A stretch of 64,000 nt of DNA from Alligator mississippiensis (GCF_030867095.1 NC_081831.1:63502716-63566715); one strand, 5' to 3'; positions 25,300 through 38,705 are shown, numbered from the stretch's first letter. A program made the numbers and translations. The notes: a model not told the origin generated them from the letters alone.

Positions 25300-26990
25300 T
25301 CAGCTAAGATTTTGTCCCACATATGCACATGCACACTTCATGCACACTTCTGTCCTGGATCCTAGCCAGCTACACTGGCTTTCTGCTATTCAAGGATTAC
25401 CTAGTACCAGGGAACTCTCTCCTTAGTGTAACTGTCAGTCTGCTTCATGCTGCAGGTAGGTCACATTTATGATTCTGTGATTAAATGAGCATAAGATGAG
25501 ATATTTGTACTTGGCCTCCCGGGCAAAGAGTAACCAAAAGGAAATCTATGGAGTCCTCATGTGCGCTGGGACCACAGCACAGGAATGCTCTGTGCTGTGT
25601 TAAACTATGTTACATTGCAACAAAGTGGCTGTTGCCACTTATCTTAATAAACACCTGAAAGAGGCAACCTGTAATTGCAAATAAGTATCTTGCTGATATT
25701 TTTTAGCCTCTCTCAAGCTCTGGAAGTTGCAGTAACATATATGGAAAAAGTCCAATAGGTCTTTGGTGCCTTGGCTGGTGCTAGCTAAAGATAATAGGCA
25801 GTGATGCCACATCCTTCTGCTCCCGTGCGTCTGAATTGTGGCAGAAGCAGTCAGGCGGAGGGCTGATGCAGACATCTCTGTCTCTTTTCTGATAAGATCT
25901 GACAACGTTAATGAGATTCAGGGGCCACTGGTCATGGTGGAGGATCAAAAATGGCCTTGTTTTACTCTTCAATCCTGACAGGAAAAATTGCAATAGTGGT
26001 GAGGATGTCACATCAGAAGAGGCAAAGGAAAAAAAAGCTAATTGCAATCTGCTGCTGAATTGAGATGCTTCTTTTTTTTGGGGGGGGGGGGGCTATTGCT
26101 GTATAATCAGACACTTCACCTATCATACACTCTCTGATTAAACACTGATATTCTGTTATTAACATATTGCCTTCTGGTCTACAGTAATCAATATGCCATG
26201 TTCCTGATGCTACTTGTAAAAGGTTTCTTGTAGTCTCAAAAAATTCTTACTGTGGCAATGTTTTCCTTTCTTGGGTGGGGAGAGGTTGTTATTATAGTCA
26301 GAAGGAAATCAAACAGTGAGTGTTTCTTGCTATATCCTTCCAGCGTCTCTGATAAGGTTATCTGGGATCCTAATGGTACATCCTAAACTTAGATTCAAAA
26401 GCAGAAAATCACTAATGGGCTCCTGTGAGCAGCAGAGAATCTGCTCTTTTTAAGGCTTTAAAGCTCCCTGCAGTGGATTGTGCTAGTTTGGTCCTCTGAC
26501 AGGGAGAGCTGTCAATCAACACAGTCAGTGCCCTCACTAAGAAGGGTGTTTCATAAGCAACATGACCCAGCCAGCCAAGACACCGAACATGGAAAGGCAA
26601 CAAGTTGCTTAGATCTCTGGAGTTTTATTAGCATGAAGGTAAGAGTCTATCTGCTCTTACACAAATTCTTTTTTCCCCCTGCTCTTCACCTGAGCCTGAA
26701 AGGGAACAGAGCCACAAAGAGAAACTTGAGCAAGAGTTTAATCAAAGCCGAGAACTAAAGAGGCTGGCAGTCAGAACATGTTCCATTAAAATGTTGAGAA
26801 AACTTTAAGGTCTATTGCCTGCTCAGCTGGAGCTCATTTCAATATATTCCACACTCATTATATAGCTAAAACAGAAGCCCCAATTCTTTCGAGTTCTGAG
26901 CAAGGGGGAGAGGAGACTCCACACTGATGTCTCCCTAACATCAAGTGAGATGTGCTGCCACTTGCTTTGTTATTCAGTGTTGTGCTTACA
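25300..26990. other. Unassigned stretch
   Basis: No repeat named. Homopolymer t8 g14 at 26070-26092. A plus-strand exon-like piece near 26513-26640 ends in GAAG|gtaaga but has no partner and is not called. Confidence 0.3.
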
Positions 26991-26997
26991 TACACAC

Positions 26998-27234
26998 TTG
27001 TTCTATCAGCTTTCTTTGACCTCGGAAAAGACAAGATGATTTTTCTTGCCCGTCGAGGGTCAGTGTCAAATCAAAGGCAAGGTTTCTCCTGACATAGGAG
27101 CTGTAAACAGAGTTTCGTCTATCCACTTCACACTGAAGCAAAGAAAGAAGTTTCGGAGGCAAACCGGATATGAGTTCTCCTCCTCTTTCAGCTACAAGTC
27201 GTGCTGCACAATGGAGCAGGAAGGTGGCGGTTGG
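26998..27234 (-). CDS. Isolated exon-like open frame, unidentified
   Basis: On the minus strand a 237-base stretch (79 codons, phase 0-0) is bounded by an acceptor-like ttgtttcattcccaaag and a donor-like CAA|gtgtgt. The peptide includes LLHCAARLVAERGGELISG, LSLLQCEVDRRNSVY and LTLTLDGQEKSS. The block has many CpG dinucleotides compared with its CpG-poor flanks, which suggests constraint or recent origin. The donor is weak, and a shorter frame is open on the plus strand. It is not part of the 47-64 kb gene, which ends upstream of here. Could be an exon of another gene or a retrocopy piece. Confidence 0.28.
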
Positions 27235-27839
27235 CTTTGGGAATGAAACAACTGTTGATCTCTTGTTGGTTTTTGGGTTTTTTTTACAGCCAGGGGTGCT
27301 CATTGTAACAGACACAGTGCTGCTCTCCACGCAGATGCATTAGACACCAACCTCCGGACAGCGTAAGAACCCATAAGAAATGAAACAAGGTGACCCCAAG
27401 TATTTAAGACCTGTTTAGTGGCCCTTGCTACATTTCTCAGCCCAGTTCCTACTGAACAGAAATCCGCCTCACAAACAACATCATGATAATCAGCACCAAC
27501 AGAGGACGTATGAAAAGCAGGGATCCAGGCTTTCTGTTCACCACGGAAAAACATGGTAAAACCCAGATTTTCTTGTTTTAAAGAGAAAAACATGGATTTT
27601 CTCATTTTGAGGAGAAAAACACTGGTTTTCTCTTTTAAAGGAGAAAAATATGGAAAACGGTGGGTTCCCCCTTGCAGGCTGGCAGAGAGGTCAGGCAGGG
27701 GTTGCCATGTGCTTGTGTACCACAAGCACATGGCTGCTAGGCAGCCTGGAGAGCAGCTCCTGCATGCAAGTCTGGCAGCAGCTGGGAGGGGGAGTGTATG
27801 TGTGTGTTGGGGGGGTGGGCAGGGTTGAGGCCCCCATAA

Positions 27840-27872
27840 TGAGGGAGGGAGGGAGGGAAGGAGGGAGGGAGT
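27840..27872. repeat. (GGGA)n microsatellite
   Basis: Runs of gagggagggagggagggaa, purine only. Confidence 0.85.
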
Positions 27873-28560
27873 TGGGTAGTGGGGCTTGGCACCCCGTGTG
27901 GTGCACGGGGCTTGGGGCCCAGGGCTTGAATGCGCAGCCACAGGGCCCCAGCAAGGAGTGGGCTGGAGCAGCAGACAGCTCATCCAGGGGGTGGCAGGGG
28001 TCGGTGGGGCGATGGCTCCTAGCTGCTGCGTGCTGCTTGCACTCCCAGGGGAGGTACAGGAGGCAGAAGCTTGGTGCTGATGCTGCTGCAAGACCTTCAC
28101 TGCCATAGTGAGGCACCCCATGCCCACCCGGCAGCTGCAGGGGTGGTGGCACAGAATTGTGCCCCTCACTGCTGCCAGGCAGGCAGGGGGCAATTTGCCA
28201 TTGTGGTGCAGAGCTCCCAGTGGTAGCAATAAGCTTCCCCACCCAGCCCTGCTCTGGCCTCCCATGCCAGGTCCTGTCCACTGAGCCGCAGAGGCCCCGG
28301 GGGAGGGTAGTAGGGTGGAGAGCCCAAGCCCGCAGCAGGCAGCCCACACCTGCCTCACCCCCTTATCCCCCCACAAGCTCTGTGCCCACTGTACTGCCCG
28401 TGGGGGAAAGAAAGGGGGAGCTGGGCAGCACCACTGCAGCAGCCACCACCTCCCATGGGAGGTAGCTGGGGCCCAGGCACTGCTGGGGTGGGGGAGACCC
28501 GGGTCCCTGGCCCCATAGCCCTGGAAGCTGGGAGCCCCTTTAGCAGGGCTGGAGGGTTTG

Positions 28561-28765
28561 GGGGGCTATAGGTCAGGAGTAAGGGCCACCAGCAGTGCCA
28601 GGGGGCTGTGGGTGGTAAGTAAGGGGCACCAGCAGGGCCCAGGGGGCTATAGGTGGGGAATGAGGGGTATCAGCAGGGCCCAGAGGGCTGTGGGTGGGGA
28701 GTGACAGGCACCAGCTGGGCTGAGGGGCTGTGGGTCAGGAGTGAGGGGCAATGGCATGGACAGGG
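28561..28765. repeat. Minisatellite, about 41-base period
   Basis: Five units starting near 28561, 28601, 28642, 28683 and 28724, each with ggggctgtgggt, gggagtgagggg and caccagcagggccc variants. Inside the element 27521-29122. Confidence 0.75.
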
Positions 28766-29122
28766 CACGGGCATATCAGGGCTGTGTAGCACCACAAAGC
28801 AGTGCGGGGAGGGGGGAACAGCTGCAGCTGGACCCACGTCCTGGTGAGTAAAGGGGGAGCTCTGAATTTCTATGATAAAAATCCCAAAATCAAACTCCAA
28901 AATGTATAGGTATTTAGAATTTATTTTATTATAGTTATTGAGGTACTGGTAGGCTTCCAAATTGCTTTAAAATAGTAAATACCTCAATAAAACATTGTGT
29001 TCAACTGATACCTATATATAGTGGTGTTCCATTTTAATCACGGAAAATGAAGATTTGGGGGAAGAATTTGCTAATTTTTAATCAGAGAATTTGTGATTTT
29101 TAAACAGAGAAAATCAGGATCC

Positions 29123-30919
29123 ATGATTAAGAGTATGTCCTTGGAGTACAAGAATGAGCTAGCAGTAAAACGTGAACTCAGGTCAGGGATGCATCACATT
29201 GGCTAGAGAGGCTGTGTGGTAAGTTTCTATAACCCAAAGAGCATCTAACATGCACAGGTCAATCTGTTATGCAGACTCCTTCATGTATTAGCAAGGGTTC
29301 ACCAATGGTACATCATACATGCAGCCGCAGAAGGGTCCTAAGGAATGCAGACTTCCTCCTGTCCATTATAGGCTCCACCATGCCTGAACCACAGAGAATT
29401 TGAGTTTGTTATAATCTCACTTAAGGAGCTCTGACTCCTTAGCTCAAGCTATAGCAATGGGATGGTATGGACTGGCTAGCCCCTAGCAAGGAAGAAGTTG
29501 CAGAACATCTCTGGGCTGGATTGGCCCCGTCCCAGTAAGCTTGCAGCTGGTGTCAGGCCTAGAGAGCAGTATAAAAGAGGGGTAGCAGGCTCAGGGGTTG
29601 TAAGACTCAGTACTAACTGAGCTTGGCTTCAGGTCAGATGTTCTCTGAGAAGTGAGCTCTGTGGGTTCCCAAGTAGATTGTAGCATGATCCCTGATTGCA
29701 TTTATAGTATGCTGCTGAGATGGCAGCCATAATACTTGCACTGCCAATGCCCAAGCTGTATTTTTCCTGTGGCTTAAAAAAAGTCTGCAGCCTCTGGGGT
29801 GCTCTCAGCTGCACAAAACTGACCTGAAACCCCAGGAAATGGAAAGCACTTTTATAATTGGATAGCAAGAGTGTTTGGCTGCTATAGATTCTTATAAAAA
29901 ATGTTGAGGTTTTAAAGGTCTCTCAGTCTCCCTAAAACTCTTCTGGGAAGCCAAGTGTGAATGAAGGGACAGGGATCTGAGAGCTAAGAAACCTGTAACT
30001 AAGTAACTGGGGAAAGATAAAAGTTTTAACCAAAAGAGAGAGAAGTCTTTCAGGGCTGAACAATTTCCTGCTTCTGAATCTATCTGAGCTCAGCATCAAG
30101 GACCAAATACTCACCTGCTCTAAAGGACTCCAAAGTTAGTAGGAGTGTGGTCTGCTTATGCCAGAGGTGAATCTGGCATAGAGAGATTATAACTGCACAA
30201 CAGTTTCCTTCATTATGAGCCCAGGTGGCTGCTTGAGGAGGTCTCTGCTTTTTAGGACCCTTCTGTGGCTGCATGTATTGTGCCACTGGTGAAACTTGCT
30301 AACAAATGAGGCAATACTGTAATGCTTCAGTTAAGCGAGGGGAATCTGCATGACAGATTAGCTTGGTGTATGCTAGGCATTCTGGTATTCTGTGCAGCCT
30401 TGTAATGATAGTAAAGTCCACTGCAGTAGAAAATGATGGTGTCAGCAAGAGTCATATTTAGTTTGTTCAATTAACAAGCTAATTAAGTATATGGATGGCC
30501 TATAAAACAGCTGATTACCGTGGCAGAAGTCCTGTGGAAAAATAATTATGTGATCATCCATCCACCCTTCTCCTCTGTGCTCAGAGAGGACACATCCCGG
30601 ACTGGCAGGAAATGCCCAGGGGACCAAGAAGGGAGAAACCTGCTTGCCACTGCTGCTGTCCCTGACTGAGCCCAGCTCACCACAGTCTGCATTAGCGGTG
30701 CTGGAGTAGCTGTGGATTGTGCCCCTCCTAGCCCCCCCATCAGCAGGAACAGTGAGGTGACTGATGGGCTAGGATGTGCCATGGAGGGGAAAGGAGAGTA
30801 GGGAATACTTATTTCTTTTGGGGACTGAAAAAAGCCCCCAGGGAGGGGGAGGCGGGGGGGGGGGCTGAACTGCCTACTGTGTCAACTGAAAGGCTACATC
30901 GACACAATCGCGTCCCTTC
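29123..30919. other. Unassigned stretch
   Basis: No gene accepted. On the minus strand AGCAG|gtgagt near 30113 is donor-like, but the adjacent text (ccagaggtgaatctggca, aggagtgtgg) resembles a dispersed old repeat. Nothing else recognised. Confidence 0.3.
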
Positions 30920-31963
30920 TGGGGTGTGAAGTGGCTAGCCATTCGCTTCCGATTTGGATTCGGCCAATTTGGGGGACAGTGATTCAATTCGGTGATTCAC
31001 TGTCCCAAATCGATTCAGATGAGTATGATTCAGAGATTCAGCTGCTACCGAATCAGCCAAATCTCCGAATCAAAGGCCCCACCCCCATCTGCTCTCAATG
31101 GCTGCCCCGCCCAGGCCCAACTCCCGGCTCTTTGAAAAAAAGCCCTCACTCACCAGCTCCTGCCCAGCACGAGGCAATGCCTGCTGCTCCCACTGTCCCA
31201 CGCTATGTGGGGGGCTCTGCCATGAGCCCTCCAACCCCCGCCCCCCATGGCTGCCCCAGCTCCTGGCCCTTTAAAAAAACAAACCAAAAAACCCTGGACT
31301 CACTGGCTCCTGCCCAGCAGGGGATCTATCCCTGCTGCCCCCCATTGTCCCACGCTGCATGGGGGGGCTCTTCTAAAAGCCCCCAGAGGCCCCAAGGCCA
31401 CTGCAACAGCTGGTGAGTTCGAGGTTTTTGTTGATTTTTATTTAAAAGGCCAGGAGCTGGGGTGGGCAGGGCAGCCATGGGGGGGAGGCTGGGGGAGTGG
31501 GGGGGGTCAGGGAGCTCATGGCAGAGCCCCCCCATGTGGTGTGGGGCAGTGGCGGGCAACGGGCACTGCCCCCCCCACCTGGTAGCCCCCTGTGAGTGGG
31601 GGCTTTTCTTTAAACAACCAGGAGCTGGGGCAGGTGGGGCAGCCATGGGGGGGGCTGGGAGACCGGGCGGGGGCCGGGGGCCTCTCGGGGGCTGGGGTCC
31701 CCCCATGGTCCCCTTCCCCCTCCTCCAGACTCGCCTTCCCCACCCCCTACTTACCAGCATGGAGTCCAGGTCCAGCTCCCTGCTGCAGCCAGCAGGGACT
31801 GCCTGAATTGCCAAAGCTCTCCAAATCTTTTCCAAATCGATTTGGAGAGCTTCGAATCGATTTGGACCTTTTAATTGGTCCCCTGGTTCGATTCGGATTT
31901 GGCCACTGAATCGGGCCAAATCTCCTCTGAATTGAATCAGCACCCGAAGCTTTGCACAGCCCT
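30920..31963. mobile_element. Foldback DNA element, GATTCG-rich ends (copy B)
   Basis: Starts ggggtgtgaagtgg and ends, as complement, agggctgtgcaaagcttcgg, as in copy A. Edges hold gattcggccaattt and ccaaatcgatttgg blocks. Each arm contains two tandem units of about 160 bases (gccccagctcctggcccttt at 31250 and a variant at 31093; inverted at 31437-31480 and 31602-31650). Centre near 31420. No transposase; long frames here are palindrome by-products. Confidence 0.7.
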
Positions 31964-34270
31964 ACCATGTATCACTTCAGCCACTTCTCAATACAGAAGC
32001 AGCTCACGCATGGAGAAATCTTGAAACCAAAGAATTTTGCTAATTGTGCACATCTGGGACATACCTAAAGTAAATGATACTGCTTAACTTTTTTTCCAAA
32101 TCACTTCAAGAAAACATTTCCAACAAAAACAGTTCATATGGAATTAATCATACGGAACTTATCAGCCCTCCCAAGGGGAAGCCATTGCCCTGTATATTCA
32201 CCATTCTTCTTCACTCATTGAATCAATAAGGCATAGGATTTGGCAGGATGTAAGTGAAAAATTGCCTGTTTATATGAAAAGTAAACTCAGTGGATAAAAA
32301 AAATCAAAGCCATTAGGACTGGGACTCAGTGAATGGGATAAAGATAAATACCTACATACAGGATGAAAATACAAATGAACATTACATCACCACTAGCATA
32401 TAAGGCTTTTAAGCTTATGCTTAGGTTCAGAATCAGACACGGCTTTAGGCTGAAATTTGCTCTATGACCAGTCAAAGCTATACTGCTGTTCTGGGGGAGA
32501 CAGATAGGGAAGTATTTCCATGGAGAAGCCATGGCTAGAAATTCATTGTGGAGAAGAAAGGGAAGAGAGGGCCTGTGCATAAAGAGGGAATCCTTACTGG
32601 CTATTCAAAAGTATGGGCTTGGAAGTTATAGCATGAAGGAGGGAAGCTCTGGTTAGGAGAAGAGAGTGTCTCTTTTCCCAAGACTTTTGTTTGCAATCTA
32701 ATGCAATGAAGTGAACACTGTATATATGCATCACTGCCCTCTACTGTAAGGCATTTTACTGTATGTTCTGCAGTTTTATCTACTGGGTGTCACAGCCCCT
32801 GCTACTAAGCGATAATTCTAATGCCAGATGCCTGAGCTCACCTGAGTCTGTCCCAACCAGGGCTGTGAAGCTGCAAGTAGCCACACTGAGCAAAATGATG
32901 AGATCTGTAAAGTCGCATCTGGTAATGGATCTGTTCCAGTGTACATTTCCTGAAAACAAATGCAGTCAGGAAGGGTCAGTCCTAGGCCAGGCGGAGGCAG
33001 TCAATGTGTGCACTGGTGCAAAAGAACTCCAAATAGTCCTGAGCATGACCAACTGGTGCCTCCTGAATCTGGGGGGGAACCCACAGAAGCCAACAGCAGC
33101 GGCCTAGGGTCCTGAGATCTTTTTCTGACTGTCACACTGTCACAAGTGTCACAATGCTGTGTCCTGCCTTCATCACTGTCAGCTTGCTTCCTAGCACTGC
33201 TGGCCAGCAGTGCCTGTACAGGAGCTTTTCTCCTTCTTCCATCTAGAGACTGTGGTTTAAATCTCTACATTTTTAGAATAAGAAATGGCCAATGGTGGCT
33301 CTAAGCCAACCTCATCAGTGTATCATTGAAGCTTTTCTGGAGTGCAGCTGCAATCATTAATGAAGGGCACTTTTCAATGAGCCCCATTCCTGTTCTCTGC
33401 TGTGGCCACCTGCCTGTTGAATGAAAAAATCCCTTTGCTGTTCCTGTTTTGGTGCCCCTTGGTGAAATGTGCAGCAGACAATCTGTACCACAGGCCCTGA
33501 AGTACCCATTTTCACATGCATCTTTCCTCACGGATGAGCCAGTCTCTTAAATCACCAGCTGTGAGTGGTCACAGAAGTGAGATGAAGAGGCAGGGGCTAT
33601 ATGTTATTTTAGTTCTTCCAACTATAGCAGTGTTCCAGGTTACCCAGTGAGAAATGGCACATCCCAGAGCCCAGCCCAATCTGTGTCTTGCCACTGACTG
33701 TCTTCTGTGCCATCTCAAATTACACATTTGTTTCTACAATACTTGTAACTTTGGAACTGCTTGGTATTTAATAATGTGGTTCTGTTGCTCAAACTCCATA
33801 GTTTGTTTTTATCACAGTTTACAGTACAGCTCCCTATTGATCAACCATTCTATTAACCCTGCGTTTATTAGACAGATTATATTTATATTTTTGGTACCAG
33901 ATGAAATTATACTGCTTCATACTTTTTTGGTGATACAACTTTGTTCTGGCAGTTTGCAAGGCAGTTGTGGTATAAAGAGAAGAATATAATCTCCATTTTT
34001 AGCCACTGAAACTTGAATATGTCTGTGGAATTAAAAATAAAAGAATCCTTAGGATACTGGTACAGGGTCATGCTATATGGTAGGCCTGATTATTGATGGC
34101 TTGTTTGAAGGCGAGCAGAGTTTAAAATTCTGATAAGGCAAAAACTAATTACTAAGGTTACAAGAGAAAGAAATTAATAGCTTGACCAAATGATGCAATG
34201 ATTCACAAGAAAGAGAAACCACAAATGAGAAATGGGGACCTTCAAATCAGTTGCACTGATATTTATAAAG
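31964..34270. other. Unassigned stretch
   Basis: No gene, LINE or clear transposon recognised. Confidence 0.35.
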
Positions 34271-34274
34271 AACC

Positions 34275-34400
34275 ATAAAAACAAAGTGGAAGGGACATCA
34301 AGAAGTCATTTAGTTCAACCTCCTGCTCAAGGCAGTTTGTCCCTGTCGCAACTATCCAAATTGTCTGTCTAATTTGTACTTATCTTATAATTTAATTTAA
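34275..34400 (-). mobile_element. CR1 LINE 3' fragment
   Basis: aagggacatcaagaagtcat, ttagttcaacctcctgctc and aaggcagtttgtccctg match the complement of a CR1 3' end. Very short. Confidence 0.6.
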
Positions 34401-34884
34401 GATTAATTTATTTTGCTAAAATATTCCCCAAAGCTTGGAGAGTGATTAGTGTGAGCTAGTGAACTAAATGTCATTGTTTTTAGACCAGAGTTTGAATCCT
34501 CCCTTCCACTAAGAAAATGAAGTTTTGTTTGATTCTAGTTTCCTGTTGGCCACATTGCAAACAAGAAGTCAAATCAAATAAATAATTCTGGATGATTAGT
34601 ACTGTCTGCTCAAGTGATGCCTGTGACAGGAACAGAAATTGGGAGCCAAAGAACAAGAGTGAGACACATCACTGGAACTGTATGCAGGAAGGTTGCAGCA
34701 TGCCTGACCAAAAGCCTGAGTTCCAAGAGCTCTGAGAAAATAGCTACTTCCAAAATTCTGTGGAAAATAAGAAATTCTTGCCAAGGATATCAACTAAATG
34801 TTGCAAAGCCCAAAACTTTGTGATTTGATGGGATGCAGGTCCAGAAGGAGCAGTCTTCACACCTGAGCACCAGAGCTACTTACC

Positions 34885-35030
34885 AAGGACTCAGATATAT
34901 AAAAAACACTAGACCACATCAGACCAGTTTTCCATCTTGTTCAGCTCTGACTCCAATAATGGCCAGTACCAAATGCTCAAAAGGAAGTTTTCCACAATGC
35001 CTGTGCTGGGTAATTATGGACCTGTCCGGC
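34885..35030 (-). mobile_element. CR1-related fragment
   Basis: accacatcagaccagttttc, aatggccagtaccaaatgct and ttttccacaatgcctgtgct resemble a common amniote CR1-type repeat, also seen at 61425. Diverged. Confidence 0.5.
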
Positions 35031-38000
35031 AATAAACTGCAAACTTCAGACTTAGGCTTTCTGGCAGGTACAACCCCTTGCTTCAAGATCAGAGATTTTT
35101 GAGTGTGTCTGGGTTCCACTGCCTCACTCACTCACATAGATTTTGTGTCTGATTCTCTGCCTTGGGTTTGTTTAGGAGCTACTGCAATGGCTCAACATCC
35201 GTAGAAGATTGTCTCACCACAGGGTAATCTCAGAGCACTGGACATGCTGAATTTATAGCCACTTTGCACTGCCAGACAGGAACAAAGTAGTCACAGAGGG
35301 CTCATGAATCTGGGCCCTGTCTACGGGCAAGATGAGTTATTGCCAAGAGAATAAGCACCCGATTTGCTTCTCTGGGCCAACAATGGGCATGCCGTTTGGG
35401 CTGGGTTTCTCAGGATCAGTGACTATATAGATAGTCACTAATGTTGAGGGAATTCCTCTTTATTTCCAAAGAACCACTTTTATATAATCGGCCCTCAGAA
35501 TTTATATCAAAAGCAACTGTTTGTCCTTTTTTACTTGTCAGAAGTTAGTACGTGCCTGAAGAGTCACCTCTGCAGAAGCGTACTTTATCAGGATACTAGA
35601 GTAATGGTGCCCTTTAAAGCTATTCTGACAAGTTTTGCAGACATACAGTTTCGATAGACATACCACTAATGAAAAAATATATACAAAAGGGATTGTTTTT
35701 TAAAGCCACCCATTCCCAAATCTGTTGCCGAGGAGAGGCAGCAAACAAACCATCTATCTTCAGCTAGGATGCCTGACCAACTGTCAAAGCAAAGAAGAAA
35801 AGTCCAGCAGCGGGACTCCAGGTAAACTTGCAGAGCCAATGAATGATTTTTCCTCTTTGCTGAGGAAAGTTGGAGCAGGTACACTTGGGTCCATAACTAA
35901 AACCAAAGTGAAGTTTTCAGAAGAATAGCTGTCTCCATGAAGGTGTGCCCTTGATTTAATAATGGAGCATAGGATGGAGGTAACTATTGCTTGTCTTTGA
36001 TCTGTAGTTCCCTGAATGGATGTTTCCAGATGAGGGTGTTAGGAAAGATCAATCAAATGCTGCCTTCAACCTGAAATTATCATCTTTTCTGTGACCTCAG
36101 CAAGCAAAAAAAGTAAAAGGAATCTCCTAAATACTCCTTTTTAATGCTGATTTGTTACTTTCCATGGTAACTCCTTCTCCTCTTTTTGCTTCCCTAGGAA
36201 TTTCAATGAAATTTTGCAGAGAATAGAAGTGTCAATTCAGTCCGTAAGCATGATCTCCTTGGAAAGAATTAAGATGGAAGGGAGTGAGCGGGGAAGGGAA
36301 CAGAACTTATTATGATAAATAGCAACATTTGTATTCAGACATAGCTGAATAGCAACATTACACAATTTCTACTGTTGAGCCTGTACAATATAGATTTAGC
36401 TGCACAATAGGCTTGGACCACCCATTGGTACAACTGCAAACAGTGGGACCGCATGGTGCTAATTTCTGCTCAGCTTTGGCAGAAAGGATAAAGGCGGGCC
36501 AAACACTCCAGAAAGTATGCAATGACAAAAGTGCTAAGGATTTTTGCAAATACTTACAAAAGATGGTGTCACGCCAAAGAGCTCTGCCAATTTCCTGGTT
36601 AGTGTGTGGGGGGTTTTTGCCTTTATCTGTAGGCACCATGAAGCACTCTTCCATCCCCTGATGTCACGTCCAATGAATTAGTAAGTGGCTTATCTGGCAT
36701 TTGCTTTGTTACGTTTCAGCTGATTGCCAAGGAGGGTGCCTCAGCGGCAGGCCACCCAGCCCTAGAGAGCGCTGCATGCAAATTTATAATGACACTTTTG
36801 GTGATGAGAGGCCCCATGTCTCCCAAGTGCTACATGCCTGTTCACTTTTAATGATGAATAATTTGTATTGGTGAAGGAACAGATAGTCACAAAATCTCAT
36901 TTTGTAGGAACTGTCTGCAGTGCTTACTACATGGAGAAATGCTTTGTTTTTGAACACAAGACCTGCAGTAGCTCAGAGAACAATCCTGCAAGGGGACTAA
37001 GTCCTTCTCTGGCAAGGTGCTAGGCATCTTCAACTCACAGTCAGGTCCTGATAGAAATGTAGAGTAGAATGTAGCTCTAAATAGGGTATTATATACTCAA
37101 AGTATTTCACACAGTGTAGACAAGAAGAATTCAAAGGCGGACAGTCAGTGACTGTGCAGGCAATTAGAGAAGCCTAGACGCACTCAGTCACAAGTTACAT
37201 ACATTCCTTGGTCGTTAGACCCCATTTTGCAATGGCTGGGGATGTTGTCCAAACACTGTGTTGTAATCCTTTTTAAGTGAGGCTTGGGGTTTCTGAGAGA
37301 CAGGCAGTAGGGACCTCACTATGATGTCTTGCTGAAGAGAAGCTAATGCCCAGAGATTTAGTCACTGGTACCAGGTGTATTTTATTAAACAGTGAATGAA
37401 TCAGAATATTTTAGGAAATAAGCATTCTGTTTGATTATGTATACAGCACCCCAGATCTGCAAGGCACTTTACCTACAGAAATACTGGCAGGATCCTGCCA
37501 TAAGGAGTTTATTGATAAAGCATAGGCGAGGGAGAGGGTGAGTAAGCGTGCTTAGGAGGACAACAATACAACAGTGAAAGATCATAAGGCTTTGTACATT
37601 ATCTTCTAAGAATCATATTTCTCTTGATTAATATAATAAAACCTAATACCTACAGCTGGGCAAAATTAGGAATCTCCATTCCACAAAATTGCTAAATTTT
37701 CTTTTGTTCCAAACTGGAACAAAATGTTGACATTTTGAAAAACTGCCATTAAATGAAAATTTAAAAGAAAATGGTTTGAAGAACTGCCTTACTGAAGTGC
37801 TGCTTTTTGGTAAGTTGAAGTGATTCATTTTGACTTTATCATTTCAAATAAATATAACATAATGTAACATAACATGAAACAATAAACTTGAAGGGAAGGC
37901 TATGACCTTATTAAAAGAAAATACTTTGATAACTTTTTAATGAAAATTTAGAATAAATAAATTGATATGTTCCTGTGAAATGTTTTAACTGAATCAGCAT

Positions 38001-38111
38001 TTTCCAATGGAAAGCTATTCTACTAGATAGTTTTCAATTAGGAAAAACTAGGGAGACGGTATCAAAAATGCAATTTCAAGCATAGGGCAGTAATTTCAAT
38101 TAGTACATACA
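35031..38111. other. Unassigned stretch
   Basis: No gene accepted. 37440-37490 (tacagcaccccagatctgca, aggcactttacc) may be an L2/MIR-like tail. Confidence 0.35.
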
Positions 38112-38455
38112 GGGTGTGTCTACACATGCACTTAATGCTTAGAAAGCTTACTGCGCAGTAAACTTTGCTGAATGCACATCTACATGTCCATCTGTCAAGA
38201 GCAAATACGTTGGGCTGGCAGGGGGTACCGGTGTCAGGCCTGGGCTCTGGGGTGGTGGAGGGAGCTGCCTCCCACCCTCACCCTTCTTCAGGCAGCTGCA
38301 TGCTGCACAACCCCTGCTCTGATTGAGGACCTGGGCGAGGACAGCAGGCTGCACCTGGCCCCCAGCTCTGAGATTGGAGCCAGGGCTGGGGCACTGCTCT
38401 CTGCACCCAGGAGCTGCCTGCTGCGGGGGCCAGCTCTGCAGACCTGGTGACTTTG
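38112..38455. mobile_element. MITE fragment with Harbinger-like end
   Basis: Left end gggtgtgtctacacatgc followed by cttactgcgcagtaaact, shared with the ends at 4396 and 7898. GC-rich interior; the right end is not found. Confidence 0.5.
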
Positions 38456-38705
38456 GGATGAAGATTCACATGCCAAGCAGCAGAGGTTGCTTTTGATGGC
38501 CAAAGTTAAACAGCAGAGGATCGGGAATGAATTGGTACTGTGTTGTAGAAATGGATCCAACATACAACTCGGGTACAGAACTGAGAAGACCTTTCTGACA
38601 AGAAGAATCAAAATCCCCTGGAATGTGAGCTCTCAAACAACTCCCAAGTTCAAACCAACTTTGGTTTGCTGCATTATATAAACAGAAGGTTTGATCTGGG
38701 CTTTA

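Larger units (their letters stand above)
27521..29122. mobile_element. Large GC-cored inverted-repeat element
   Basis: Left edge ggatccaggctttctg and right edge, as complement, ggatcctgattttctctg. Both edges carry tandem units of about 30 bases built on gagaaaaacatggattttctc (27581-27655) and the complementary attttt, cagagaa units (29050-29115). The 1.2-kb core is very GC-rich and gives long spurious frames on both strands. Non-autonomous. Confidence 0.55.

Noticed and set aside
27300-28376. Very long open frames on both strands
   Set aside because: They lie in a GC-rich, tandemly repeated transposon core where stops are rare, with low-complexity peptides.
31326-31943. 205-codon minus-strand frame
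   Set aside because: A by-product of the palindrome in foldback copy B.
34455-34510. Possible tRNA-like box (gtttgaatcctccc)
   Set aside because: No convincing A box or cloverleaf around it.
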